DNA of 5,330 nucleotides. It comes from Candidatus Nesterenkonia stercoripullorum (GTDB taxonomy: Bacteria; Actinomycetota; Actinomycetes; Actinomycetales; Micrococcaceae). Below the pieces are notes generated by a model that saw only the letters and a list, made by a program, of their open reading frames with translations, ran no database searches and was not told where the DNA came from. Both the position numbers and the translations under genes were made by a program. This document shows, in pieces, positions 1-5,330 of this stretch (positions are counted from its first letter, which is position 1; every line of letters begins with the position of its first letter). The DNA is taken from contig DXGD01000119.1 in NCBI GenBank assembly GCA_019114115.1, forward strand, positions 1 through 5,330. Direction: 5' to 3'.

Positions 1-33
1 TGCGGGCTCGCGGTCCTGCCGCTGGCCGCATGC
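1..33 (+). other. Signal peptide end and lipobox of the DUF3515 protein
   Basis: In frame with the downstream domain, codons 2-11 read GLAVLPLAAC: a hydrophobic h-region followed by L-A-A-C, a good match to the lipobox [LVI][ASTVI][GAS]C. Codon 11 (TGC, 31-33) is the predicted lipidated Cys after signal peptidase II cleavage. The positively charged n-region lies outside the window, so the prediction rests on the h-region and lipobox only. Confidence 0.75.
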
Positions 34-480
34 TCGCCAGCTGCCACAGTGGAGCCCGCTCCTGAGGCAGCCGACCCGGAGTGCGCCTCGATCATGCTGG
101 CTCTGCCCGAAGAGATCGGCGAGTTCCAGCAGCGGGAGACGACCTCTCAGGGCACCTCTGCCTGGGGCGATCCGAGCAGAGTCGTGCTGCGCTGCGGCGT
201 CGAGCCTCCCGGCCCGCAGCCTGAGCACTGCGTGACTGCCGAAGGCGTGGACTGGCTCGCCGTCGAAGATGAGGACAACTCCTGGACGCTGACCAGCTAC
301 GGGCGCGAGCCGGCCGTCGAAGTGCTCCTGGAGGTCGATGAGGTGGCATCATCCACTGTCATGGTCTCCTTGGCCAGTGCGGTGGAGCGAGTCGATCAGA
401 CCCGTGAATGCACCTCAGTGGATCAGGCGATCGACAGCGCCGAGGACGCCGAGGGCGTCGAGGAGGGCGTCGAAGGCTGA
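1..480 (+). CDS. DUF3515 family lipoprotein, 5' end missing
   Basis: This is the 3' part of a secreted lipoprotein gene, open from the first base of the window, with 159 residues visible before the TGA stop. The visible start is a hydrophobic signal-peptide tail, GLAVLPLAACS, with a lipobox LAAC whose Cys is codon 11 (bases 31-33). The mature protein is therefore predicted to be diacylglyceryl-anchored on the outer face of the membrane. The domain matches the actinobacterial DUF3515 pattern: DPEC, then SAWGDP, VVLRCGVEPPGP, a Cys, GVDWL and TSYGREPAVEV. Four mature Cys (visible residues 28, 65, 77, 137) could form two disulfides. The tail is acidic (SAEDAEGVEEGVEG). The GTG at 49 is not the true start, because it lies after the lipobox. 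It runs towards ddl, as its homologue is recalled to do in mycobacteria. The molecular function of the family is unknown to me; the location next to cell-wall genes only suggests an envelope role. Confidence 0.85.
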   Translation, partial: CGLAVLPLAACSPAATVEPAPEAADPECASIMLALPEEIGEFQQRETTSQGTSAWGDPSRVVLRCGVEPPGPQPEHCVTAEGVDWLAVEDEDNSWTLTSYGREPAVEVLLEVDEVASSTVMVSLASAVERVDQTRECTSVDQAIDSAEDAEGVEEGVEG

Positions 481-504
481 TCGTGACGAAGCCGTCGGGT
501 GACT

Positions 505-552
505 TGCCTCAGCTCAGGCGGTTGACGGGCCAGGCAGTTGACGGGTCAGGCG
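505..552. repeat. Imperfect 16-bp tandem repeat in the convergent gap
   Basis: Two adjacent 16-bp units, GTTGACGGGCCAGGCA (521-536) and GTTGACGGGTCAGGCG (537-552), differ at two positions. A degenerate third half-unit ending TCAGGCG lies just before them (514-520). They sit in the 98-bp gap between the stop codons of the DUF3515 gene and ddl. No function can be assigned; a chance slippage duplication is the simplest explanation. I see no strong GC hairpin followed by a T-run on either strand in this gap, so the terminator of the two converging transcripts is not evident. A weak pairing (GGCGG 549-553 with CCGCC 571-575) exists. Confidence 0.5.
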
Positions 553-578
553 GTCGTCGCATCAGCGCAGCCGCCCGT

Positions 579-1730
579 TCAGCGCAGTCCCGTCCCCCGG
601 GCCAGCGCCAGCTCGAGCAGTGCGGTGATCAGCTCCGGGTAGTCCACCCCGGTCGCTTTCCACATCTGCGGATACATGCTGATCGGAGTGAAGCCAGGCA
701 TCGTGTTCACCTCGTTGATGACCACATCGCCGTCATTCGTGTAGAAGAAGTCTGCGCGGCACAGGCCTTCGCAGTCCAAGGCGTCGAAGGCGCGCACGGC
801 CTGTCGCCTGATCTCGGCAGTGGCCTCGTCGGGCAGCTCGGCGGGGCAGGAGAGGTCAGCTGCCGTGCTATCGGTGTATTTCGCCGTGAAGTCATAGAAC
901 TGATGATCCGCCTCACCATCGCTGACCACAATCTCCCCGAGCAGGGAAGCCTGTGGCGCAGCTCCGTCGAGGCCGCCCAGGACTCCGCATTCGATCTCCC
1001 GGCCGGCGATGCCCTGCTCCACCACGATCTTGGGGTCGTGGCGCTGGGCTTCGGCGATCGCGGCCTGCAGCTGCGACCACTCGTCGACCCGGGTGATGCC
1101 CACCGAGGAACCTCCCCGGGCGGGCTTGACGAAGACGGGAAGGGTCAGGCGGTGCACGCGGTCGATGGCGGCCTGCGGATCAGCGTGCCACTGCCGGGCC
1201 GTGACGGTCTCCCACGGGCCGACGCGCAGCCCGGCGGCGGCGAAGGCGATCTTCATGAAGTGCTTGTCCATGCCCATGGCCGAGGCCAAGACTCCCGCAC
1301 CGACATAGGGCACCGCACTGAGCTCGAGGAGGCCTTGCAATGTCCCGTCCTCACCGAAGGGACCGTGCAGCAGCGGCATGACCACGTCGACCGCACCCAG
1401 CGACTCCGAGCTTCCGTCCGGGTGGGTGAGCAGCAGCGGGACGCCGTCGTCGGCTGAGCTCTCACTGCTGGAATGCAGCTGGACCGAGGACTCCTGCGGC
1501 TGGACCTGAGGCAGCTGCGCGGACTGGCCGAATGAATGCGTGCGCGGATCCACACCCGGCAGCGTCCACTGCCCGGAGCAGGTGACACCGACAGGGATCA
1601 CCTCAAAGCGCGTCTGGTCGATCGCGTTGAGCACTCCGGCGGCGGTGACGCAACTGACAGCGTGCTCGGAGGACTGGCCCCCGTAGAGCACGAGCACGCG
1701 CGGACGGGCGGCAGTGGAGGGCTGAGTCAT
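579..1730 (-). CDS. ddl: D-alanine--D-alanine ligase
   Basis: This cytoplasmic ATP-grasp enzyme joins two D-alanines to make the D-Ala-D-Ala end of the peptidoglycan stem peptide. At 383 residues it has a normal length for the long (DdlA-like) form. The N-terminal domain carries YGGQSSEHAVS (residues 16-26), with the substrate-binding Glu in SEH, and LHGPFGEDGT (121-130). The ATP-grasp core follows with FVKPARGGSSVG (200-211), the omega-loop FYDFTAKY (278-285), RADFF (325-329) and the metal-binding INEVNTMPGFT (338-348). The AKY Tyr (285) is the residue that favours D-Ala over D-lactate, so this looks like a normal dipeptide ligase and not a VanA-type depsipeptide ligase. Residues about 70-98 form a variable Gln/Ser-rich insert. 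The ATG at 1730 is preceded by the ribosome site GAAGGAAA (1741-1748), placed in the last codons of gpsA six bases upstream. It is last in the operon and converges with the DUF3515 gene. Confidence 0.97.
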   Translation of the reverse strand: MTQPSTAARPRVLVLYGGQSSEHAVSCVTAAGVLNAIDQTRFEVIPVGVTCSGQWTLPGVDPRTHSFGQSAQLPQVQPQESSVQLHSSSESSADDGVPLLLTHPDGSSESLGAVDVVMPLLHGPFGEDGTLQGLLELSAVPYVGAGVLASAMGMDKHFMKIAFAAAGLRVGPWETVTARQWHADPQAAIDRVHRLTLPVFVKPARGGSSVGITRVDEWSQLQAAIAEAQRHDPKIVVEQGIAGREIECGVLGGLDGAAPQASLLGEIVVSDGEADHQFYDFTAKYTDSTAADLSCPAELPDEATAEIRRQAVRAFDALDCEGLCRADFFYTNDGDVVINEVNTMPGFTPISMYPQMWKATGVDYPELITALLELALARGTGLR

Positions 1731-1736
1731 CAGAGG

Positions 1737-2759
1737 TTACTTTCCTTCGGCCTTCAGGTCACGAGCGAGCAGCAGGGACGCGAGCCGGTCCACCGGCAGA
1801 GCGCCGTCGAGCACGGCGACGACGGCTTCGGAGATCGGCATCTCCACGCCATGGCGGTGCGCCAGGTCGACGACGGCGGATCCGGACTTCATCCCCTCAG
1901 CGGTCTGGGTGAGCTTCTCCACCACCTGGCTGGCGTTATAGCCTTCGCCCAGCAGACGTCCGGCCGAGCGGTTCCTCGACAAGGGCGAGGCGCACGTTGC
2001 CACGAGGTCCCCCAGGCCCGCCAGGCCGGAGAATGTCTCCAGCTTTCCGCCCAGCACCGTGGCCAGACGCGTGGTTTCGGCCAGGCCCCGCGTGATGACC
2101 GATGCTTTGGAGTTGTCCCCCAGGTTCTGGCCATCGCAGATGCCGACGGCCAGAGCGATGATGTTCTTCACGATTCCGGCGATCTCCACCCCCACGACAT
2201 CCGTGTTGGTGTAAGGCCGGAAGTAGTTCGTATTGCACAGCGCAGCGACGGATTCTGCCGTGGCCGGGTCGGAGCTGGCCACTACAGAGGCAGTGGGCTC
2301 CCCGCGTGCGATCTCCATCGCGAGGTTGGGGCCGGAGACGACGGCGATGCGTCCGGCGTCGATCGTCAGCTCATCCTCGATGACCTCGGTCATGCGGGAA
2401 TCCGAGCCCCGCTCCAGGCCTTTGATGAGGGAGACCACCACTGTGCGAGAGCCCAGATGGCGTTTCACCTGCGGCAGGTGGGCACGCAAGGACTGCGCGG
2501 GGACCGCTAGGACGATCACCTCGGCCCCGGCGACAGCCTCGTCCAGATCCGCGGTGGCCCGGATAGACGAGGGCAGGGTGATGTCCTTGAGATAGGTCCG
2601 GTTCGTGTGCTGGTCGGTGATCTCCGCAGCGACGTCCTGACGCCGCGCCCAGAGGGTGACCTGCACATCGGAACCACTGAGCCGGGCCGAATCGGCCACA
2701 ACCTTCGCGAATGTGGTGCCCCAGCTCCCGGCTCCCAGTACGGTGATGGCAGTGCTCAT
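1737..2759 (-). CDS. gpsA: NAD(P)+-dependent glycerol-3-phosphate dehydrogenase
   Basis: GpsA reduces dihydroxyacetone phosphate to sn-glycerol-3-phosphate, the backbone of phospholipids, in the cytoplasm. The 340-residue protein has the usual family length. The Rossmann dinucleotide motif GAGSWGTT is at residues 9-16. Further family motifs are VLAVPAQ (83-89), SLIKGLE (110-116, conserved Lys113), SGPNLAMEIARGEP (142-155), GVEIAGIVKNIIALAVGI (190-207, with the catalytic Lys198) and GLGDLVATCASPLSRNR (248-264, substrate phosphate binding). Its ATG overlaps the stop of the upstream acyltransferase gene as ATGA, and a purine-rich ribosome site (AAGGGGAAG, within 2763-2776) lies just before it, so coupled translation is likely. 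Producing the acyl acceptor next to a glycerolipid acyltransferase makes biochemical sense. Nothing is missing or disrupted. Confidence 0.97.
   Translation of the reverse strand: MSTAITVLGAGSWGTTFAKVVADSARLSGSDVQVTLWARRQDVAAEITDQHTNRTYLKDITLPSSIRATADLDEAVAGAEVIVLAVPAQSLRAHLPQVKRHLGSRTVVVSLIKGLERGSDSRMTEVIEDELTIDAGRIAVVSGPNLAMEIARGEPTASVVASSDPATAESVAALCNTNYFRPYTNTDVVGVEIAGIVKNIIALAVGICDGQNLGDNSKASVITRGLAETTRLATVLGGKLETFSGLAGLGDLVATCASPLSRNRSAGRLLGEGYNASQVVEKLTQTAEGMKSGSAVVDLAHRHGVEMPISEAVVAVLDGALPVDRLASLLLARDLKAEGK
1741..1748 (-). promoter_or_regulatory. Ribosome binding site of ddl inside the gpsA 3' end
   Basis: On the minus strand GAAGGAAA lies 10 bases before the ddl ATG. It is formed by the last sense codons of gpsA, followed directly by the gpsA TAA. 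With only six bases between the gpsA stop and the ddl start, ribosomes finishing gpsA are well placed to re-initiate on ddl. This supports the start at 1730. Confidence 0.65.
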
Positions 2760-3610
2760 CGCTCTTCCCCTTCCCCCGCAGCGGGCTCCGTCGGCGACTC
2801 CTCATGCCTGGGCTTCTTGCCCCGGCCCGCAGCAGACGACTGATTCCGGGGAACGCGGCAGCGTGCCCCTCGATCCCAGATGCCCTCAGGCGGGTCCTCA
2901 CCACGGAGCTCAGCGACACCGGATGTCAGCGCGGCCTCGACCCTTTCCGTGGCGTCAGCTAGCACGCTCCTGGTCAGCGGGCCGCCTCGCAGGTCGGAGA
3001 GATCAATTTCGCGACCCACTCGCAAGCGATATCGCGGCCGGGGGATGATCCGGGGCAGCTTCGCATACGGTCCCAGGAACTCCTGCACCCCCCACTGCGA
3101 GATCGGAATCAGCGGCGCTCCGGTCGCGAGCGCGAGCCGCGCTGCGCCTGACTTGCAGCGCATAGGCCACAGCTCGGGGTCCCGGGTCAGCGTGCCTTCG
3201 GGATAGATGATGATGCAGCCTCGCTGAGCCAGGACCTCGTGAGCGGCTTCCAGGGACTTCTGCGATTCCCGACGATCCGCGCGGGCCACCGGGACCTGCT
3301 GCAGGCCGCGCATCAGACGGCCCAGCAGCGGGATGGTGAACAGCGAGTCCTTGGCCAGGAAGTGCGGTGTGTGCCCGGCCCTGTAGACGGCATGCGCCAC
3401 AGCGACTGGATCTGCCTCGCTGACGTGGTTGGCCACGGCGATGTATCCGTTGGATGGGAGCGTCTCGAGGCCGACCCACTCCTTGCCCATGAGGCCGTTC
3501 ATCGCTGGGCGCACTACTGCGGCCGCCACTTTGAACGGCCAGGGCGCCCGGCGTCGCCCGGCAGTGGGCTCCGCTGAATCGGAGGATTCGAGGCCTGATG
3601 GAGAAGTCAC
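2756..3610 (-). CDS. plsC: PlsC-type 1-acyl-sn-glycerol-3-phosphate acyltransferase
   Basis: A membrane-associated glycerolipid acyltransferase, most likely converting lysophosphatidate to phosphatidate. From the GTG at 3610 it has 284 residues. The family motifs are present in order: NHVSEAD (H62, D67; the HX4D catalytic pair), RGLQQVPVARAD (101-112; variant of the acyl-acceptor motif), YPEGT (136-140, Glu138) and PLIPISQWG (166-174). There is no clear multi-pass membrane segment; residues 25-40 (PFKVAAAVVRPAMNG) may contact the membrane. The C-terminal 30 or so residues are polar, first basic (GRGKKPRH) then acidic (AGEGEER), and outside the catalytic domain. The reading frame is open to an ATG at 3697 inside murA. 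I prefer the GTG at 3610 because GGTAGGG (3620-3626) sits nine bases before it and the extra 29 residues look non-conserved. The acyl acceptor specificity is inferred; other PlsC-family members acylate other lipids. Confidence 0.88.
   Translation of the reverse strand: MTSPSGLESSDSAEPTAGRRRAPWPFKVAAAVVRPAMNGLMGKEWVGLETLPSNGYIAVANHVSEADPVAVAHAVYRAGHTPHFLAKDSLFTIPLLGRLMRGLQQVPVARADRRESQKSLEAAHEVLAQRGCIIIYPEGTLTRDPELWPMRCKSGAARLALATGAPLIPISQWGVQEFLGPYAKLPRIIPRPRYRLRVGREIDLSDLRGGPLTRSVLADATERVEAALTSGVAELRGEDPPEGIWDRGARCRVPRNQSSAAGRGKKPRHEESPTEPAAGEGEER
2763..2776 (-). promoter_or_regulatory. Purine-rich ribosome binding site of gpsA
   Basis: Minus-strand purine run GGGGAAGGGGAAGA ends just before the gpsA ATG at 2759, inside the last codons of the acyltransferase gene (encoding its Gly/Glu-rich tail). 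Together with the ATGA stop/start overlap at 2756-2759 it supports translational coupling of the two genes. Confidence 0.55.
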
Positions 3611-3619
3611 AGTCGTCAA

Positions 3620-3626
3620 CCCTACC
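3620..3626 (-). promoter_or_regulatory. Ribosome binding site that sets the plsC start
   Basis: Minus-strand GGTAGGG lies nine bases before the GTG at 3610-3608 and just after the murA stop codon (3636-3638). The ATG at 3697 has no such evident signal and would overlap murA by 62 bases. The TTG at 3619 directly abuts this element, too close to use it. Confidence 0.5.
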
Positions 3627-3635
3627 GGTATCTGA

Positions 3636-4958
3636 TCAGACTCGGGACAGCTCGACGTCGGCGCCGAGCCCGGTGATCTTGTCCACGAACTTCTCATAGC
3701 CGCGGTTGATGATCTCGATGCCGGTCACCCGCGAGGTCCCCTGCGCCGCCATCGCAGCGATGAGGTGGGAGAATCCGCCGCGAAGATCCGGTACATCGAT
3801 ATCGGTCCCGCGCAGCTCGGAGGCTCCCGAGATGACCGCCGAGTGCAGGAAGTTCCGCTGCCCGAATCGGCAGGGGTTCGAGCCGAGGCACTCGCGATGC
3901 AGCTGAATCGAGGCGCCCATTCGCTGGAGCGCCTCGGTGAAGCCGAAGCGCTCTTCGTAGACCGTCTCATGGACGATCGAGACGCCCTCCGCCTGAGTCA
4001 GCGCCACGACCATCGGCTGCTGCCAGTCGGTCATGAATCCAGGGTGCACATCCGTTTCGAGCACCAGCGGCTTGAGGGTGCCCCCTGCATGCCAGAACCG
4101 GATGCCGTCGTCGTCGACTGAGAACTCTCCGCCGATCTTGCGGTACGTGTTCAGGAACGCGGAGAGATCCCGCTGGACGGCACCCTGGACGTAGATGTCG
4201 CCGCGGGTGACCAGGGCCGCTGAGGCCCATGAGGCTGACTCGTTGCGGTCCGGGATCGCGCGGTGCTTGTACCCGCCGAGCTTTGTGACGCCTTCGATCC
4301 GGATCGTCCGGTCCGTGTAGACGGTGATGATCGCGCCCATCTGCTGCAGCACAGCGATGAGGTCATGAATCTCGGGCTCGACGGCGGCGTTCTTCAGCTC
4401 CGTGATGCCCTCGGCGAGCACTGCCGTCAGCAGGACCTGCTCCGTGGCGCCGACCGACGGGTAGGGAAGGTCCAGCTTCACCCCGTGCAGCCCCTTGGGC
4501 GCCGAGATGTGAATGCCCGTGGGGCCCTTGTCGACGACGGCGCCGAAAGTGCGCAGCACCTCGAGGTGGTAGTCGATCGGACGATCGCCGATGCGGCAGC
4601 CGCCCAGGTCCGGGATGAAGGCCTCACCGGTCTTGTGCATCAGCGGCCCGCAGAACAGAATCGGGATGCGGGAGTCACCAGCATGGGCGTCCACTTCGGA
4701 ATGCTCGGCGGAGTACGCTTGCCGCGGATCAAGGGTCAGGTCGCCGGTGGCCGGGTCCGCGTCGACCTTCACACCGTGGATTGTCAGCAGGCTGGTGACA
4801 ATGTCGACGTCCTTGATCTCCGGCACGTTGCGCAATTGGGAGGGCTCGCTGCCCAGCAGAGAAGCGACCATGGCTTTGGGAACCAGGTTCTTCGCCCCGC
4901 GGACTTTGACAGTGCCCTCCAGCGGTTTGCCGCCTTGGAGAGTGAGCAGTTGTGCCAT
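3636..4958 (-). CDS. murA: UDP-N-acetylglucosamine 1-carboxyvinyltransferase (MurA-type)
   Basis: An enolpyruvyl transferase of the EPSP synthase fold that moves enolpyruvate from PEP to UDP-GlcNAc, the first committed step of peptidoglycan synthesis, in the cytoplasm. From the ATG at 4958 it has 440 residues. Active-site landmarks: GAKN (Lys23, Asn24), the loop GGCRIGDRP with Cys121 and Arg126, TDWQQP with Asp311, and DLRGG with Arg393, equivalent to E. coli K22/N23, C115/R120, D305 and R397. The loop has Cys, whereas mycobacterial MurA has Asp there, so fosfomycin could in principle alkylate this enzyme. Residues about 354-380 hold a Cys-containing stretch (ECLGSNPCRFGQRNF) that I associate with a distinct actinobacterial MurA subgroup and do not see in E. 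coli-type MurA. The start at 4958 gives the usual N-terminus (MAQLLTLQGGKPL); an in-frame ATG at 4979 would add seven residues. It leads the plsC-gpsA-ddl group. Confidence 0.93.
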   Translation of the reverse strand: MAQLLTLQGGKPLEGTVKVRGAKNLVPKAMVASLLGSEPSQLRNVPEIKDVDIVTSLLTIHGVKVDADPATGDLTLDPRQAYSAEHSEVDAHAGDSRIPILFCGPLMHKTGEAFIPDLGGCRIGDRPIDYHLEVLRTFGAVVDKGPTGIHISAPKGLHGVKLDLPYPSVGATEQVLLTAVLAEGITELKNAAVEPEIHDLIAVLQQMGAIITVYTDRTIRIEGVTKLGGYKHRAIPDRNESASWASAALVTRGDIYVQGAVQRDLSAFLNTYRKIGGEFSVDDDGIRFWHAGGTLKPLVLETDVHPGFMTDWQQPMVVALTQAEGVSIVHETVYEERFGFTEALQRMGASIQLHRECLGSNPCRFGQRNFLHSAVISGASELRGTDIDVPDLRGGFSHLIAAMAAQGTSRVTGIEIINRGYEKFVDKITGLGADVELSRV

Positions 4959-4979
4959 GGGTGACGTTCGTCCCTTCAT

Positions 4980-5114
4980 CAGACGCCCAGAATATAGCTA
5001 TGCCACTGTAACGAACCTTTTAAGGGCGGGTTTTCATCCCGCGCTGGTCGCCAGGCAACGATTCGGTGACGATACCGGGCCAGCCAGGTGGTCAGATCCA
5101 GGCGTGAAAGTGCC
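4980..5114. other. Non-coding gap between leuD and murA
   Basis: About 135 bases without a supported gene. On the minus strand it holds, in order, a short CTGG-CGA-CCAG hairpin (5044-5054), a five-pair hairpin GCGGG/CCCGC with a seven-base loop (5026-5042), an AT-rich segment CCTTAAAAGG (5016-5025) and the TATATT element. The hairpins could slow or end leuD transcription but have no T-run, so I do not call a terminator. A frame open on the minus strand across this gap (to 4979) begins inside leuD out of frame and shows no protein-like features. Confidence 0.5.
4991..4996 (-). promoter_or_regulatory. Possible -10 element of the murA operon promoter
   Basis: Minus-strand TATATT matches the TATAAT consensus at 5 of 6 bases, in an AT-rich patch of an otherwise GC-rich gap. 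It would place transcription start near 4983-4985, giving about a 25-base leader to the ATG at 4958 or an almost leaderless message from the ATG at 4979. No good -35 hexamer lies 16-18 bases upstream. TTAAAA (5018-5023) is the nearest AT-rich candidate, but it is 21 bases from TATATT. Confidence 0.4.
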
Positions 5115-5330
5115 TCAGACCTTGGCAGGCAGAGTCTTCGGGCGGAAACCTGGCCGGCTCTGCTCGAAGGTCTCGATCGCTTCGGCCTCACGCAGGGTGA
5201 GAGAAATGTCATCGAGACCTTCCATGAGCCGCCAGCGCGTGTAGTTGTCCAGCTCGAAGGTGGTGTCAACGGATCCGCAGCGCACGGTACGGTGCTCGAG
5301 GTCGACTTCCACCTCGGTGCCCGGACTGTT
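5115..5330 (-). CDS. leuD: 3-isopropylmalate dehydratase small subunit, C-terminal part
   Basis: The last 71 residues of LeuD are visible, ending in TGA at 5117-5115; the gene runs on beyond the right edge of the window. LeuD pairs with the iron-sulfur subunit LeuC to isomerise 2-isopropylmalate to 3-isopropylmalate in leucine synthesis. The recognisable C-terminal signature is [20 protein letters not shown] (visible residues 27-46), followed by [24 protein letters not shown], the usual end of the swivel-domain subunit. The preceding beta-strand region ([12 protein letters not shown]) also fits. The ATG at 5263 seen in this frame is internal. leuC is expected immediately upstream, outside the window. 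A 135-base gap with a possible promoter separates it from murA, so it probably belongs to a separate leuCD operon. Confidence 0.95.
   Translation of the reverse strand, partial: NSPGTEVEVDLEHRTVRCGSVDTTFELDNYTRWRLMEGLDDISLTLREAEAIETFEQSRPGFRPKTLPAKV

Noticed and set aside
408..1457. Long plus-strand open frame (349 codons) opposite ddl
   Set aside because: It is antisense to a gene with complete ATP-grasp motifs, overlaps the end of the DUF3515 gene, and its translation is Arg/Gly/His-rich without recognisable motifs, as expected for an antisense frame in high-GC DNA.
1536..2510. Long plus-strand open frame (324 codons) opposite ddl and gpsA
   Set aside because: It spans the junction of two well-supported minus-strand genes, and its composition (His, Arg, Gly, Gln) is typical of an antisense shadow.
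4263..4964. Plus-strand open frame (233 codons) opposite murA
   Set aside because: It lies wholly within murA, whose motifs are intact, and shows no family motif of its own.
5026..5042. Hairpin GCGGG/CCCGC as a leuD terminator
   Set aside because: Only five pairs and no T-run follows on the minus strand, so it does not meet the pattern of an intrinsic terminator.
4979..5269. Minus-strand 96-codon frame across the leuD-murA gap, ending in a TGATG overlap with the upstream murA ATG
   Set aside because: The first half is leuD read out of frame and the rest is Arg/Trp-rich with no motif. The stop/start contact is likely chance.
1..5330. Mobile element, CRISPR array, tRNA/rRNA or defence system
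   Set aside because: No inverted terminal repeats, transposase or integrase motifs, regularly spaced repeats or cloverleaf were seen. The window is filled with housekeeping genes.

Overview
The window reads as a chromosomal housekeeping region of a high-GC actinobacterium. It is probably from the Micrococcales, Micrococcaceae-like (Arthrobacter/Nesterenkonia type). This rests on protein character and gene order; the genus cannot be fixed from the sequence alone. The layout leuD - murA - plsC - gpsA - ddl on the minus strand, meeting a convergent DUF3515 lipoprotein gene, is a known actinobacterial neighbourhood. A reduced version, with a DUF3515 gene convergent to ddl-gpsA and leuCD nearby, is recalled from Mycobacterium tuberculosis.

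Layout from left to right: (1) 1-480, plus strand, the 3' part of a DUF3515 lipoprotein gene whose first bases lie outside the window. (2) 481-578, a short convergent gap with a small imperfect 16-bp tandem repeat and no convincing terminator. (3) 579-1730, minus, ddl (D-alanine--D-alanine ligase). (4) 1737-2759, minus, gpsA (glycerol-3-phosphate dehydrogenase). (5) 2756-3610, minus, a PlsC-type acyltransferase. (6) 3636-4958 (or 4979), minus, a MurA-type enolpyruvyl transferase. (7) 4980-5114, a non-coding gap with a likely murA -10 element and weak hairpins. (8) 5115-5330, minus, the C-terminal 71 residues of leuD.

The four genes murA-plsC-gpsA-ddl lie within 25 bp of each other or overlap. 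They look like one transcription unit for envelope precursors. MurA commits UDP-GlcNAc to peptidoglycan and Ddl makes the D-Ala-D-Ala terminus of the stem peptide. GpsA makes sn-glycerol-3-phosphate, and the PlsC-family enzyme acylates a glycerolipid precursor, most likely to phosphatidate. LeuD belongs to leucine biosynthesis and is probably the end of an upstream leuCD operon.

All complete genes look intact, with their main catalytic motifs present. I found no mobile element, CRISPR array, RNA gene or clearly novel system. The points most worth checking are the Cys-type active site and distinctive C-terminal segment of this MurA, the start sites of murA and plsC, the translational coupling in the operon, and the function of the DUF3515 lipoprotein.
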